Program-made: the position numbers and the translations under genes | In this document: in pieces, positions 1 to 8,218 of the stretch | Layout of the letters: the number at the start of each line of letters is the position of its first letter | How positions within the stretch are numbered: position 1 is the first letter of the stretch | Notes under the pieces: model-generated | Database searches by the model: none | What the model saw: only the letters and a program-made list of their open reading frames with translations | What the model was told of the DNA's origin: nothing | DNA from: Methanothermobacter sp049720995 | Lineage (GTDB): Archaea; Methanobacteriota; Methanobacteria; Methanobacteriales; Methanothermobacteraceae | Assembly (NCBI RefSeq): GCF_049720995.1 | Contig: NZ_JBNASF010000015.1 | Location: forward strand, 1-44,453 | DNA length: 44,453 nucleotides | Reading direction: 5' to 3'

Positions 1-122
1 GGAAGTGTGAAGTATAGGAGTATATCTGCATCTGTCATTATCCCACCGCCTTTGGAAGTGTGAAGTATAGGAGTATATCTGCATCTGTCATTATCCCACC
101 GCCTTTGGAAGTGTGAAGTATA
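1..122. repeat. 53-base tandem repeat at the left edge
   Basis: A 53-base unit is present twice without mismatch (1-53 and 54-106) and starts a third time at 107-122, so 1-69 is identical to 54-122. Read on the minus strand, each unit holds the last codons of the histidine kinase (ending LPKAVG and stop), a TAATG stop/start overlap, and the first eight codons of another frame (MTDADILL). Because the unit lies at the extreme end of the window it may be a genuine tandem duplication or an assembly-graph artefact; the sequence alone cannot decide. Confidence 0.9.
38..91 (-). other. Mini-ORF, probable start of a response regulator interrupted by the repeat
   Basis: The ATG at 89-91 overlaps the histidine kinase stop (TAATG). 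It opens a frame reading MTDADILL, which resembles the beginning of a CheY-type receiver (hydrophobic strand before the acidic pair), then runs into the duplicated kinase tail and stops after 17 residues. I infer that the true downstream gene is a partner response regulator lying beyond the window edge. Only its first eight codons can be seen here. Confidence 0.3.
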
Positions 123-1119
123 TTGTTGCGCCGGCATCAACCTCACCTTCACCCCAGACTCTCCCCCCATGCCTCTTTATTATCCTCTGGACTATTGAAA
201 GACCCACACCTGTTCCCTCAAATTCCTCCTGACTGTGGAGTCTCTGGAAGAGCCCAAAAAGTTTCCCCACATATTTCATATCAAAGCCTGCCCCGTTGTC
301 CCTGACATAGTATATGTGCTCATCGCCCCCATCCATGTATCCAACCTCGATCCTTGCGGGGTTTCTGTCCCTGGTGAACTTGATGGCGTTTGAGAGAAGG
401 TTACCCATAACCTGCCCCATCAGGACCCTGTCTGCCATTGCAGGTGGGAGGTCCTCCACAGAAAACTCTATGACCCTTCCCTTCTCCTGTGAGGCAAGTT
501 CCCTGTAGGTTGACTCTGCAAGTTCCCTCATGTCCAGATTCACAGGGTTCATCTCCTGCCTTCCAGCCCTTGATAGGAGGAGGATGTCGTCGATGAGCTG
601 CCCCATCTTCTTTGTGTTATCCCTGATTATTCCAATTACCCTGAGACCATCATCATCAAGTTTATCCTCATAGTCCTCAACGAGTATCCTTGAAAATCCA
701 TCGATGGCCCTTAAAGGGACGCGAAGGTCATGTGAGACAGAGTATGCAAATGCCTCGAGCTCCTTATTGGCATCCTCAAGTTCTGCGGCCTTTTTTGCGA
801 GTTCCCTGTTCAGTTTTCTGAGGGAGCGGACCTTCTCGATCCTCTCAATGAGCAGTGCGATCATTACTGTGAAAAGCATCAGGATAACTATCCTGAAGAG
901 TTCATCTGATATGATGAATCCAGCTGCGCGTGTCATTGGCTGAATTATGATTAAAGCCGTGAATACTGCAAAAACAAAAAGGGCCCATTTAATTACCCTG
1001 CCTGAGGGTTTCGGGATTGCCATGAGAGGTAAAATCAGGAAAATTCCGTGTATACAGCTGAAGGAGAACATCATAACTGCCGCTGCAATCATCATCAGAA
1101 TGTCTTCACTGTATTTCAT
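91..1119 (-). CDS. Membrane sensor histidine kinase
   Basis: This is a predicted two-component sensor kinase of 342 residues. The N-terminus has three or four hydrophobic segments (about residues 7-35, 45-62 and 74-91), followed by a charged coiled-coil linker. The HisKA H-box SVSHDLRVPL carries the phospho-acceptor His130. The HATPase domain shows the N box NLLSNAIKF (240-248), G1 DNGAGF (274-279), F box LFGLFQRL and G2 GTGVGLS (302-308). No periplasmic sensor domain is obvious, so the signal is probably sensed in the membrane. I chose the ATG at 1117-1119 rather than the longer GTG at 1188, because a TATA element at 1147-1160 would lie inside the longer form. The stop overlaps an ATG that looks like the start of a response regulator. 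Confidence 0.9.
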   Translation of the reverse strand: MKYSEDILMMIAAAVMMFSFSCIHGIFLILPLMAIPKPSGRVIKWALFVFAVFTALIIIQPMTRAAGFIISDELFRIVILMLFTVMIALLIERIEKVRSLRKLNRELAKKAAELEDANKELEAFAYSVSHDLRVPLRAIDGFSRILVEDYEDKLDDDGLRVIGIIRDNTKKMGQLIDDILLLSRAGRQEMNPVNLDMRELAESTYRELASQEKGRVIEFSVEDLPPAMADRVLMGQVMGNLLSNAIKFTRDRNPARIEVGYMDGGDEHIYYVRDNGAGFDMKYVGKLFGLFQRLHSQEEFEGTGVGLSIVQRIIKRHGGRVWGEGEVDAGATIYFTLPKAVG

Positions 1120-1146
1120 GATAACCACATAAAATTTATGGGGATG

Positions 1147-1160
1147 ATCATATAAAAAAT
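1147..1160 (-). promoter_or_regulatory. TATA box for the histidine kinase
   Basis: On the minus strand this reads ATTTTTTATATGAT, an archaeal TATA-type element centred about 35 bases before the ATG at 1119. That predicts a short leader. It also argues against the GTG start further upstream. Confidence 0.5.
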
Positions 1161-1289
1161 TTCCTTTAAAGGGAGTGGATTGAAACACCTTTATCTCGCC
1201 ATAAAGAAGATAAAAGATGTATTTGATTTAAAGAGAGATTATGTAAAAAATTAACCGGGAAGCTGCTCCCTGAGAGCATGCAAACCCGT

Positions 1290-4157
1290 CTACTTCCCGG
1301 TATCCTGTCCCACAGGTACCCTCTCATCCTGTAACCCGCTGAGGACATCCCTGAGGAACCTGCCTGTGTGCGTTCCTGAGCTGGCAACCTCCTCGGGTGT
1401 CCCCTCAGCAACCACAAGACCTCCCCTGTCACCGCCCTCTGGACCGAGGTCAATGATGTGGTCCGCAGACTTTATAACGTCAAGGTTGTGTTCTATGACA
1501 ACGGCTGTGTTACCTGCGTCCACAAGCCTTCCCAGGACATTGAGGAGTTTCTTGATGTCATCGAAGTGGAGTCCTGTGGTTGGCTCATCAAGGATGTATA
1601 GAGTCTTCCCGGTGCTCTTCCTGCCAAGTTCCTTTGCCAGCTTGACCCTCTGGGCCTCACCACCTGAGAGTGTTGTGGCTGGCTGACCCAGCTTTATGTA
1701 GCCAAGGCCAACGTCATACAGTGTCTGCAGCCTCTTCCTCACCTGGGGTATGCTCTCAAAGAACTCAAGGGCCTCCTCCACCGTCATATCAAGGACCTCT
1801 GCGATGTTCCTGCCCCTGTATCTTATCTCAAGGGTCTCATCATTGTACCTTCTGCCTCTGCACACCTCACATGGGACATAGACGTCTGCAAGGAAGTGCA
1901 TCTCTATCTTGATTATCCCGTCACCACTGCAGGCCTCACAGCGACCACCCTTGACATTGAAGCTGAACCTTCCAGGTCTGTACCCCCTCTTCCTTGCCTC
2001 GGGGGTCTGGGCAAAGAGTTCCCTTATATGGGTGAAGACCCCTGTATAGGTGGCAGGGTTTGATCGTGGGGTTCTGCCGATTGGTGACTGGTCTATCATA
2101 ACAACCTTGTCGATGTGCTCAAGACCCTCGATGTCACTGTGTTTGCCTGCGTTCATGTGCTTGTGGTGGAGCCTCTCATAGACCCCCCTGTAGAGTATAT
2201 CGTTGACCAGCGTGCTCTTACCTGAACCTGATACGCCCGTGACACAGGTGAAGACACCCAGGGGGATCCTCACGTCTATTTCCTTCAGGTTGTTGGCCCT
2301 GGCCCCCCTCACTGTGATATACTTCCCGGACGGCCTCCTTCTTAATTCAGGTACCGGTATTGTTTCCCTGCCTGACAGATACGCCCCTGTGAGGGATGAC
2401 GGATCCTCCATTATCTCCTCAGGTGTTCCCTCTGCAACCACGTGTCCACCGTGTTCCCCTGCACCCGGTCCAATGTCAACCACGTGGTCAGCGGAGAGTA
2501 TGGTTTCCTCGTCGTGTTCAACCACTATCAGGGTATTCCCCAGGTCCCTGAGCCTCTTGAGTGTCTCAATCAGCCTCATGTTATCCCGCTGGTGGAGGCC
2601 TATGCTGGGTTCGTCCAAGATGTAGAGGACCCCCACAAGGCCCGATCCAATCTGGGTTGCAAGCCTTATCCTCTGGGCCTCACCACCTGAGAGGGTGCCT
2701 GATGACCTTGAAAGTGTCAGGTAGTCCAGGCCAACGTCAATTAGAAAGCGTAGCCTCTCCCGTATCTCCTTGAGTATCTCCCTTGCGATGTACTCCTCCC
2801 TTCCGGTGAGTTCAAGGCCCTCAAAGAAGCTGTGGGCCTCGCTCACTGACATTTCAACAACATCATGTATTGATTTTCCACCCACCGTGACCGAGAGGCT
2901 CTCTGGCCTCAATCTGCTCCCCTTACAGACCGGACATGCATGGTTGCTCATGAATTTACCTATGTAGGTCCTCATGTAGTTGGACTTGGTCTCCATGTAG
3001 ATTCTTTCCATCCTGGGTATAACACCCTCGAAGCGCCTGTTAACACGGTAGGTTCTGTTTTTACGCTGGAATACGAACTGGATCTTCTCATCCGTCCCGT
3101 AGAGGATGGCCCTCCTGTGTTCCTCGTCCAGTTCACCGAAGGGGGTGTCGAGGCTGAAGCCGTAGTGCTCCGCCACAGCCCTCAGCATCTGGTGGTAGTA
3201 GTTGTCCCTCTTACCTGACCTGCTCCAGGGGACTATGGCACCCTCATTTATGGAGCGCTCAGGGTAGGGTACGATGAGGTCAGGATCGATCTCAAGTTTG
3301 CTCCCGAGGCCGTTGCACTCCGGGCATGCCCCGTGGGGGCTGTTGAATGAGAACATCCTTGGGCTTATCTCCTCAAAGTTTATGCCGCAGTCAGGGCATG
3401 CGAAGTGTTCACTGTAGACCCTCTCATCACCGGTGTCATGGTATAGGACCCTGAGGGTGCCCTCACCCATTTCCAGGGCTGTTTCAACGGAGTCTGCGAG
3501 TCTCTTCCTGAATTCTGTGTCCTTTCTAACAGCAAGACGGTCCACAACCACATCAACAGAGTGTTTCCTGTTTCTGTCGAGGCTGAATTCCCCGTCAAGG
3601 TCCCTTATTTCACCTTCAACCCTGACCCTTACGAATCCCTGTTCCCTGAGCCTCTCAAAAACCCTCTGGTGCTCACCCTTCCTATCCCTCACAATGGGAG
3701 CCAGTATGATGATCCTGGTGCCCTCATCATCCTCCATTATACGGTCCACTATCTGGGTTGATGTCTGCTGCTCTATCTCCCTTCCGCAACGGTAGCAGTG
3801 GGGTTTACCTATCCTTGCAAAGAGCAGCCGGAGGTAGTCGTAGATCTCTGTTATGGTCCCCACGGTTGAGCGGGGGTTGACCCTTGTGGTCTTCTGGTCT
3901 ATGGATATTGCAGGGGAGAGGCCCTCTATGTAGTCCACCTCGGGCTTCTTCATCTGCCCCAGGAACTGCCTTGCATAGGCTGAGAGGGACTCAACGTATC
4001 GCCGCTGGCCCTCAGCGTATATGGTGTCAAAGGCCAGCGAGGACTTCCCTGACCCGCTTATACCTGTTATAACGATGAATTTATCCCTTGGGAGTTCAAG
4101 GTCAATGTTCTGGAGGTTGTGTTCCCTTGCACCCTTAATAACTATCTTTCCTCTCAT
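1290..4157 (-). CDS. Excinuclease ABC subunit A (UvrA)
   Basis: This is the damage-sensing ATPase of bacterial-type nucleotide excision repair, about 955 residues, which is the usual UvrA length. The first ABC half begins with Walker A GISGSGKSS (residues 32-40) and carries Cys pairs CYRCG and CPDCG of a zinc site. ABC signature sequences (LSGGEAQRIRLA) and Walker B (LYILDEPSIGLH) follow. The second half has Walker A GVSGSGKST, a zinc module (CEACSGDG ... CEVCRGRR) and Walker B LYILDEPTTGLH. It lies about 40 bases downstream of uvrB on the same strand, so the two are probably co-transcribed. The start is ambiguous: the ATG at 4157 gives the family-typical N-terminus, while a GTG at 4175 would add six residues. 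Confidence 0.98.
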   Translation of the reverse strand: MRGKIVIKGAREHNLQNIDLELPRDKFIVITGISGSGKSSLAFDTIYAEGQRRYVESLSAYARQFLGQMKKPEVDYIEGLSPAISIDQKTTRVNPRSTVGTITEIYDYLRLLFARIGKPHCYRCGREIEQQTSTQIVDRIMEDDEGTRIIILAPIVRDRKGEHQRVFERLREQGFVRVRVEGEIRDLDGEFSLDRNRKHSVDVVVDRLAVRKDTEFRKRLADSVETALEMGEGTLRVLYHDTGDERVYSEHFACPDCGINFEEISPRMFSFNSPHGACPECNGLGSKLEIDPDLIVPYPERSINEGAIVPWSRSGKRDNYYHQMLRAVAEHYGFSLDTPFGELDEEHRRAILYGTDEKIQFVFQRKNRTYRVNRRFEGVIPRMERIYMETKSNYMRTYIGKFMSNHACPVCKGSRLRPESLSVTVGGKSIHDVVEMSVSEAHSFFEGLELTGREEYIAREILKEIRERLRFLIDVGLDYLTLSRSSGTLSGGEAQRIRLATQIGSGLVGVLYILDEPSIGLHQRDNMRLIETLKRLRDLGNTLIVVEHDEETILSADHVVDIGPGAGEHGGHVVAEGTPEEIMEDPSSLTGAYLSGRETIPVPELRRRPSGKYITVRGARANNLKEIDVRIPLGVFTCVTGVSGSGKSTLVNDILYRGVYERLHHKHMNAGKHSDIEGLEHIDKVVMIDQSPIGRTPRSNPATYTGVFTHIRELFAQTPEARKRGYRPGRFSFNVKGGRCEACSGDGIIKIEMHFLADVYVPCEVCRGRRYNDETLEIRYRGRNIAEVLDMTVEEALEFFESIPQVRKRLQTLYDVGLGYIKLGQPATTLSGGEAQRVKLAKELGRKSTGKTLYILDEPTTGLHFDDIKKLLNVLGRLVDAGNTAVVIEHNLDVIKSADHIIDLGPEGGDRGGLVVAEGTPEEVASSGTHTGRFLRDVLSGLQDERVPVGQDTGK

Positions 4158-4198
4158 AATCCTCAGAATCTCCACTTATTCCATTACAGGTTTCAGTT

Positions 4199-6142
4199 TT
4201 ATTTTGATGATGACCCCTTGAGGGATATTATCTGGTCCCTGAGTCTTGCGGCCCTTTCGAATTCCAGATTCCTTGCAGCCTCACGCATCTCGGCCTCAAG
4301 GTCCTTTATTATTACTTCAAGTTCATCCCGGGGTATCTCCTCGGCCTTAAGCTCCTCTGTCTCCCTCTTCTCCCTGAGGGTCCTTTTTGTGCTCCTGGGC
4401 TTTATACCGTGTCTGCTGTTGTACTCCATCTGGAGCTTTCTTCGCCTGTTGGTGGTCTCAACCGCTGCCTTCACCGAGTCTGTGAGTCTGTCGGCGTATA
4501 TGAGCACCTGGCCGTTGACGTTCCTGGCGGCCCTCCCGATTGTCTGTATGAGGGAGGTCTCTGATCTGAGGAATCCCTCCCTGTCGGCGTCGAGGATCGC
4601 CACCAGTGAAACCTCCGGAAGGTCCAGGCCCTCCCTGAGGAGGTTCACACCAACCAGGCAATCGAATTCGCCACGTCTGAGGTCGTCTATGATCTCAACA
4701 CGCTCGAGGGTATCTATCTCTGAGTGGAGGTACCGCACCCTAACACCAACCCGGGAGTAGTAGTCGGTGAGGTCCTCTGCCATCCTCTTGGTGAGGGTGG
4801 TTACCAGGACCCTCTGACCAAGGTCAACCCTCCTTCTTATCTCAGATAGGAGGTCGTCAACCTGTCCCTTAACGGGCCGTATCTTAACCTCGGGGTCCAC
4901 GAGGCCAGTGGGCCTTATGATCTGTTCAACGATGTTCTGGCTCCTTGAGAGTTCATATTTACCCGGGGTTGCAGAGACATAGATCACCTGGTTTATGCTT
5001 TCCTGGAATTCGTCGAAGCGTAGTGGACGGTTCTCCTTTGCACTGGGGAGTCTGAAGCCGTACTCCACGAGGGTCTCCTTCCTTGCCCGGTCACCATTGT
5101 ACATGCCCCTTATCTGCGGGACAGTCACGTGTGATTCGTCGATGACCGTCAGGAAGTCCTCGGGGAAGTAGTCAAGGAGTGTGTTGGGTTTCTCACCCCA
5201 CCTCCTGCCGCTGAGGTGCATTGAGTAGTTCTCTATGCCCTGACAGTAGCCCATCTCCCGCAGCATCTCCATATCGAATCTTGTCCTCTGCTCAAGGCGC
5301 TGGGCCTCCAGAAGTTTATTCTGGGCCCTGAGTTCCCTGAGGCGATCCTCAAGTTCCTCCTCTATTGACTCTATGGCCCTCTGGAGTCTGTCCTCAGGGA
5401 TCACGAAGTGTTTGGCAGGGAATACCGTTACGCGGTCCAGTTTCTGCAGCCTCTTACCTGTTACCCTGTGGACGGTTGATATGGAGTCCACCTCGTCCCC
5501 GAATAGTTCTATCCTGATTGGGGGTGTCCCATGGATGGGGTTTATTTCTATGGTGTCACCGCGGACCCTGAACTGGCCCCTGTCGAATTCAACGTCGTTC
5601 CTCTCGTACTGCATGCTGACAAGGCTTGAGAGGATCTCCTCCCTCCCCATGGTGGAGCCCACCTCAAGATGGAGTGTGAACTCCCCGTAATCTGCGGGGG
5701 CTCCTATACCGTAGATGCAGGATACGCTGGACACCACTATAACGTCGTCCCTGGATAGGAGCGCCTGGGTGGCCGAGTGCCTCATTCTGTCTATCTCGTC
5801 ATTTATGGAGGCCTCCTTGTCTATGTAGGTGTCTGTCTGTGGTATGTAGGCCTCTGGCTGGTAGAAGTCATAGTAGCTCACGAAGTACTCCACTACGTTA
5901 TCAGGGAAGAACTCCCTGAACTCCTCATAGAGCTGTGCAGCCAGCGTCTTGTTGTGGGATATGACCAGCGTGGGTTTCTGGACCTCCTCGATGACATTGG
6001 CGATGGTGAAGGTTTTACCTGACCCTGTGACCCCCAGGAGGGTCTGTTCGCTCATCCCTGAGTTTATACCCTCAACAAGGGACCGTATCGCCTTTGGCTG
6101 ATCCCCGAGGGGTCTGTAATCTGATACCAGTTCAAATTTCAT
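4199..6142 (-). CDS. Excinuclease ABC subunit B (UvrB)
   Basis: This is the helicase-like core of excision repair, loaded by UvrA and bound by UvrC; 647 residues, normal for the family. It has Walker A GVTGSGKT (37-44), the beta-hairpin region FVSYYDFYQPEAYIP that clamps damaged DNA, the DEAD-like box DESHV, a C-terminal helicase half with TIGRAARN, and a terminal UVR coiled coil (EFERAARLRDQI) that pairs with the same motif in UvrC. The ATG at 6140-6142 is preferred over the adjacent GTG, since it sits six bases after an AGTGA element. The gene is divergent from uvrC. Confidence 0.98.
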   Translation of the reverse strand: MKFELVSDYRPLGDQPKAIRSLVEGINSGMSEQTLLGVTGSGKTFTIANVIEEVQKPTLVISHNKTLAAQLYEEFREFFPDNVVEYFVSYYDFYQPEAYIPQTDTYIDKEASINDEIDRMRHSATQALLSRDDVIVVSSVSCIYGIGAPADYGEFTLHLEVGSTMGREEILSSLVSMQYERNDVEFDRGQFRVRGDTIEINPIHGTPPIRIELFGDEVDSISTVHRVTGKRLQKLDRVTVFPAKHFVIPEDRLQRAIESIEEELEDRLRELRAQNKLLEAQRLEQRTRFDMEMLREMGYCQGIENYSMHLSGRRWGEKPNTLLDYFPEDFLTVIDESHVTVPQIRGMYNGDRARKETLVEYGFRLPSAKENRPLRFDEFQESINQVIYVSATPGKYELSRSQNIVEQIIRPTGLVDPEVKIRPVKGQVDDLLSEIRRRVDLGQRVLVTTLTKRMAEDLTDYYSRVGVRVRYLHSEIDTLERVEIIDDLRRGEFDCLVGVNLLREGLDLPEVSLVAILDADREGFLRSETSLIQTIGRAARNVNGQVLIYADRLTDSVKAAVETTNRRRKLQMEYNSRHGIKPRSTKRTLREKRETEELKAEEIPRDELEVIIKDLEAEMREAARNLEFERAARLRDQIISLKGSSSK

Positions 6143-6178
6143 CACAAATCACTTAAAATAAGAAACTCGATTTATGGT

Positions 6179-6192
6179 GAAATTATATTTTC
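6179..6192 (-). promoter_or_regulatory. Probable TATA box for uvrB-uvrA
   Basis: On the minus strand this reads GAAAATATAATTTC, about 44 bases before the uvrB ATG. It lies in the AT-rich divergent region shared with uvrC. Confidence 0.4.
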
Positions 6193-6200
6193 AGGTCACA

Positions 6201-6210
6201 TTATATATAC
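6201..6210 (+). promoter_or_regulatory. TATA box for uvrC
   Basis: The sequence TTATATATAC is a near-consensus archaeal TATA element. Its predicted transcription start, about 25 bases downstream, falls near 6230. This gives a leader of about 90 bases that contains the triplicated motif at 6230-6324. Confidence 0.55.
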
Positions 6211-6229
6211 CTTTGCAGTTTTAGAATTG

Positions 6230-6324
6230 TTAAAGGAATGATACACAGGAGACCTATTAAAGAATGATAAACTGGAGGTATACTTCAGAGTCCTATAAAC
6301 TTAAAGGGATGATACATTGACAGG
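6230..6324 (+). repeat. Three imperfect copies of the uvrC ribosome-binding region
   Basis: Three copies share the core TTAAAGRRATGATAMA followed by ACAGG or CTGGAG: at 6230-6250, 6257-6277 (one base shorter) and 6301-6324. The third copy supplies the real uvrC ribosome binding site (AGGGA, seven bases before the TTG). The first two each have an ATG ATA start that opens a short peptide (9 and about 19 codons). They could be leader ORFs, a protein or RNA binding site, or decaying duplications. Confidence 0.6.
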
Positions 6325-8056
6325 GGTCAGGGATCCAGGGAAACTTCCAGACAGGACAGGCGTTTACATCTTCCGTGATGAAAACGACAGGGTCCTCTAC
6401 GTTGGCAAATCGGTCTCAATAAGAAAGAGGGTAGCCTCCTACTTCAGGGAACAGGAGAACCCCCGCCTCAGGGTCATGATGAGGCACCTTGACAGCATAG
6501 AGTACATACTCACAGAGAATGAAAAGGAGGCCCTCATCCTTGAATCCAACCTCATAAAGAGGTACAGGCCCCCATACAACGTCCGCCTCAAGGACGATAA
6601 GAGGTACCCCTTCATAAAGATAACAGATGAGGAATATCCCCGTGTAATCATAACAAGGACCATCGGGGATGACGGCGCAAGGTACTACGGACCATTCACT
6701 GATACAGGGGCAGTCAGGAAGACCCTGAAGTTCATAAAGTCCCTATTCAGGATCAGAAGCTGCAGAAGGATGGATGGTCCCTGCCTGAACAGTCAGATCG
6801 ACCTCTGCCATGCCCCCTGCGATGGTGGGATAAGCCGGGAGGACTACCTTGAGATCATTGAAAGGGTGGACCTTTTCTTCCAGGGCCGCTACCGTGAGGT
6901 GATTGAGGCTCTTGAAGTTGAGATGCGCGATGCCTCCTCCAGGCTGGAGTTCGAGAGGGCCGCGGTTATCAGGGACCAGATTGAATCCATACGGGAGGTT
7001 ATGGAGAGGCAGTATGCGGCCTTCACAGACTCCATCGACCAGGACATAGTGGCACTTGAGACCAGCGGTGATAACTCCGTTGCGGTGGTTCTGCAGATCC
7101 GTGACGGTAAGATCACAGGGAAGGATGACTTCATGCTGAGGGGCTCCGCAGATAGAAGGGAGATCCTTGAGTCCTTCCTCAAGCAGTACTATGCAATCCC
7201 CCGTTATATTCCCTCAGAGATACTGGTGCAGTACCCGATAGGAGATGAGGTTATAGCAGAGTGGCTCTCTGAGCTCAGGGGTGGTGAGGTCAAGGTACAT
7301 TCACCTGAGGGGGGCTCAGGCAGGAGGCTCCTGAACATAGCCTGGAAGAACGCCTCCGTCATCCTCAAGCAGAAGGGTAAGGTGAAGGATGCCCTCATTG
7401 AACTTAAGGGTGAACTCAAGCTCCCCTCCATCCCCCGGCGGATTGAGGGCCTTGACATATCCAATATTGGTGGTGACCACGCCACCGGTTCTGTCGCTGT
7501 CTTCATGGATGGTAAACCTGCCCCAGGAATGTACCGCCGCTACCGTATAAGGACCCGGGGCCCGGATGACTATGCAATGATGAGGGAACTCGTCATGAGG
7601 AGGTACTCCAGTGATGAAACTGAAAAACCGGACCTTGTACTTATTGACGGGGGTAAGGGACAGCTCTCAGCAGCACTGGATGCCCTGAAGTCATGTGGTG
7701 TGGATGTGCCCGTTGTGGGCATAGCAAAGAGGGAGGAGGATGTATACCTCCCCGGGCTTTCGGAACCGGTTGAGGTATCAGACAGCGCCCTTCAGCTGCT
7801 CAGGCACCTCCGTGACGAGGCCCACAGGTTTGCAGTTGAATACCACAGGAGGATCAGGGACAGAAAATCCCTTGAATCAGAACTCGACAGTATAAGGGGT
7901 GTTGGTCCCCGGAGAAAGAGGGCCCTCCTGGAGCACTTTGGAAGTGTTGAGGGTATAGGGAATGCCAGTGTGGAGGAACTTGCAGCGGTGAGGAGCATGA
8001 ACCGCCCGGTGGCAGAGAGGATATACAGGCACTTCAGAAGTGATGATAACGGTTGA
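6317..8056 (+). CDS. Excinuclease ABC subunit C (UvrC)
   Basis: This is the dual-incision nuclease of excision repair, 579 residues. The N-terminal GIY-YIG domain (GVYIF ... LYVGKS, residues 15-32) makes the 3' cut. A four-Cys set (149, 156, 164, 168) matches the position of the iron-sulfur cluster reported for bacterial UvrC. A UVR motif (LEFERAAVIRDQI) binds UvrB. The RNase H-like endonuclease domain for the 5' cut includes DGGKGQL. The C-terminus has helix-hairpin-helix DNA-binding elements (IRGVGPRRKRALL). The start is TTG at 6317-6319, supported by AGGGA seven bases upstream; no in-frame ATG fits. Archaea with UvrABC are thought to have gained it from bacteria. Confidence 0.97.
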   Translation: MTGVRDPGKLPDRTGVYIFRDENDRVLYVGKSVSIRKRVASYFREQENPRLRVMMRHLDSIEYILTENEKEALILESNLIKRYRPPYNVRLKDDKRYPFIKITDEEYPRVIITRTIGDDGARYYGPFTDTGAVRKTLKFIKSLFRIRSCRRMDGPCLNSQIDLCHAPCDGGISREDYLEIIERVDLFFQGRYREVIEALEVEMRDASSRLEFERAAVIRDQIESIREVMERQYAAFTDSIDQDIVALETSGDNSVAVVLQIRDGKITGKDDFMLRGSADRREILESFLKQYYAIPRYIPSEILVQYPIGDEVIAEWLSELRGGEVKVHSPEGGSGRRLLNIAWKNASVILKQKGKVKDALIELKGELKLPSIPRRIEGLDISNIGGDHATGSVAVFMDGKPAPGMYRRYRIRTRGPDDYAMMRELVMRRYSSDETEKPDLVLIDGGKGQLSAALDALKSCGVDVPVVGIAKREEDVYLPGLSEPVEVSDSALQLLRHLRDEAHRFAVEYHRRIRDRKSLESELDSIRGVGPRRKRALLEHFGSVEGIGNASVEELAAVRSMNRPVAERIYRHFRSDDNG

Positions 8057-8123
8057 ATCCCCTCCATAGGGTTTTCTGCATGTCAAAATGTTTTATGGGG
8101 TGATAACGGAATTTTCCAGCAAA

Positions 8124-8133
8124 TTATTTATAC
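8124..8133 (+). promoter_or_regulatory. TATA box for the response regulator operon
   Basis: TTATTTATAC lies about 90 bases before the response regulator start and predicts a leader of roughly 60 bases. Just upstream, TGATAACGG at 8101-8109 repeats the 3' end of uvrC (8044-8052). Confidence 0.45.
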
Positions 8134-8218
8134 CTGCCATTTACATAATACTGGTTGACTGTGTGAACCTTAATCCGGGGGATGGATGGTATCCTGAATG
8201 ATATCCAGGGAGGATTGA

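Noticed and set aside
1..122. CRISPR array at the left edge
   Set aside because: The units are contiguous with no spacers, contain coding sequence of the adjacent kinase and number only about two.
1120..1188. Longer GTG start for the histidine kinase
   Set aside because: A TATA box lies within this extension, and the added residues are not membrane-like or conserved in character.
4119..4760. Plus-strand open frame of 213 codons across the uvrA-uvrB junction
   Set aside because: It is opposite two clear repair genes; Ser-rich translation with no recognisable motif.
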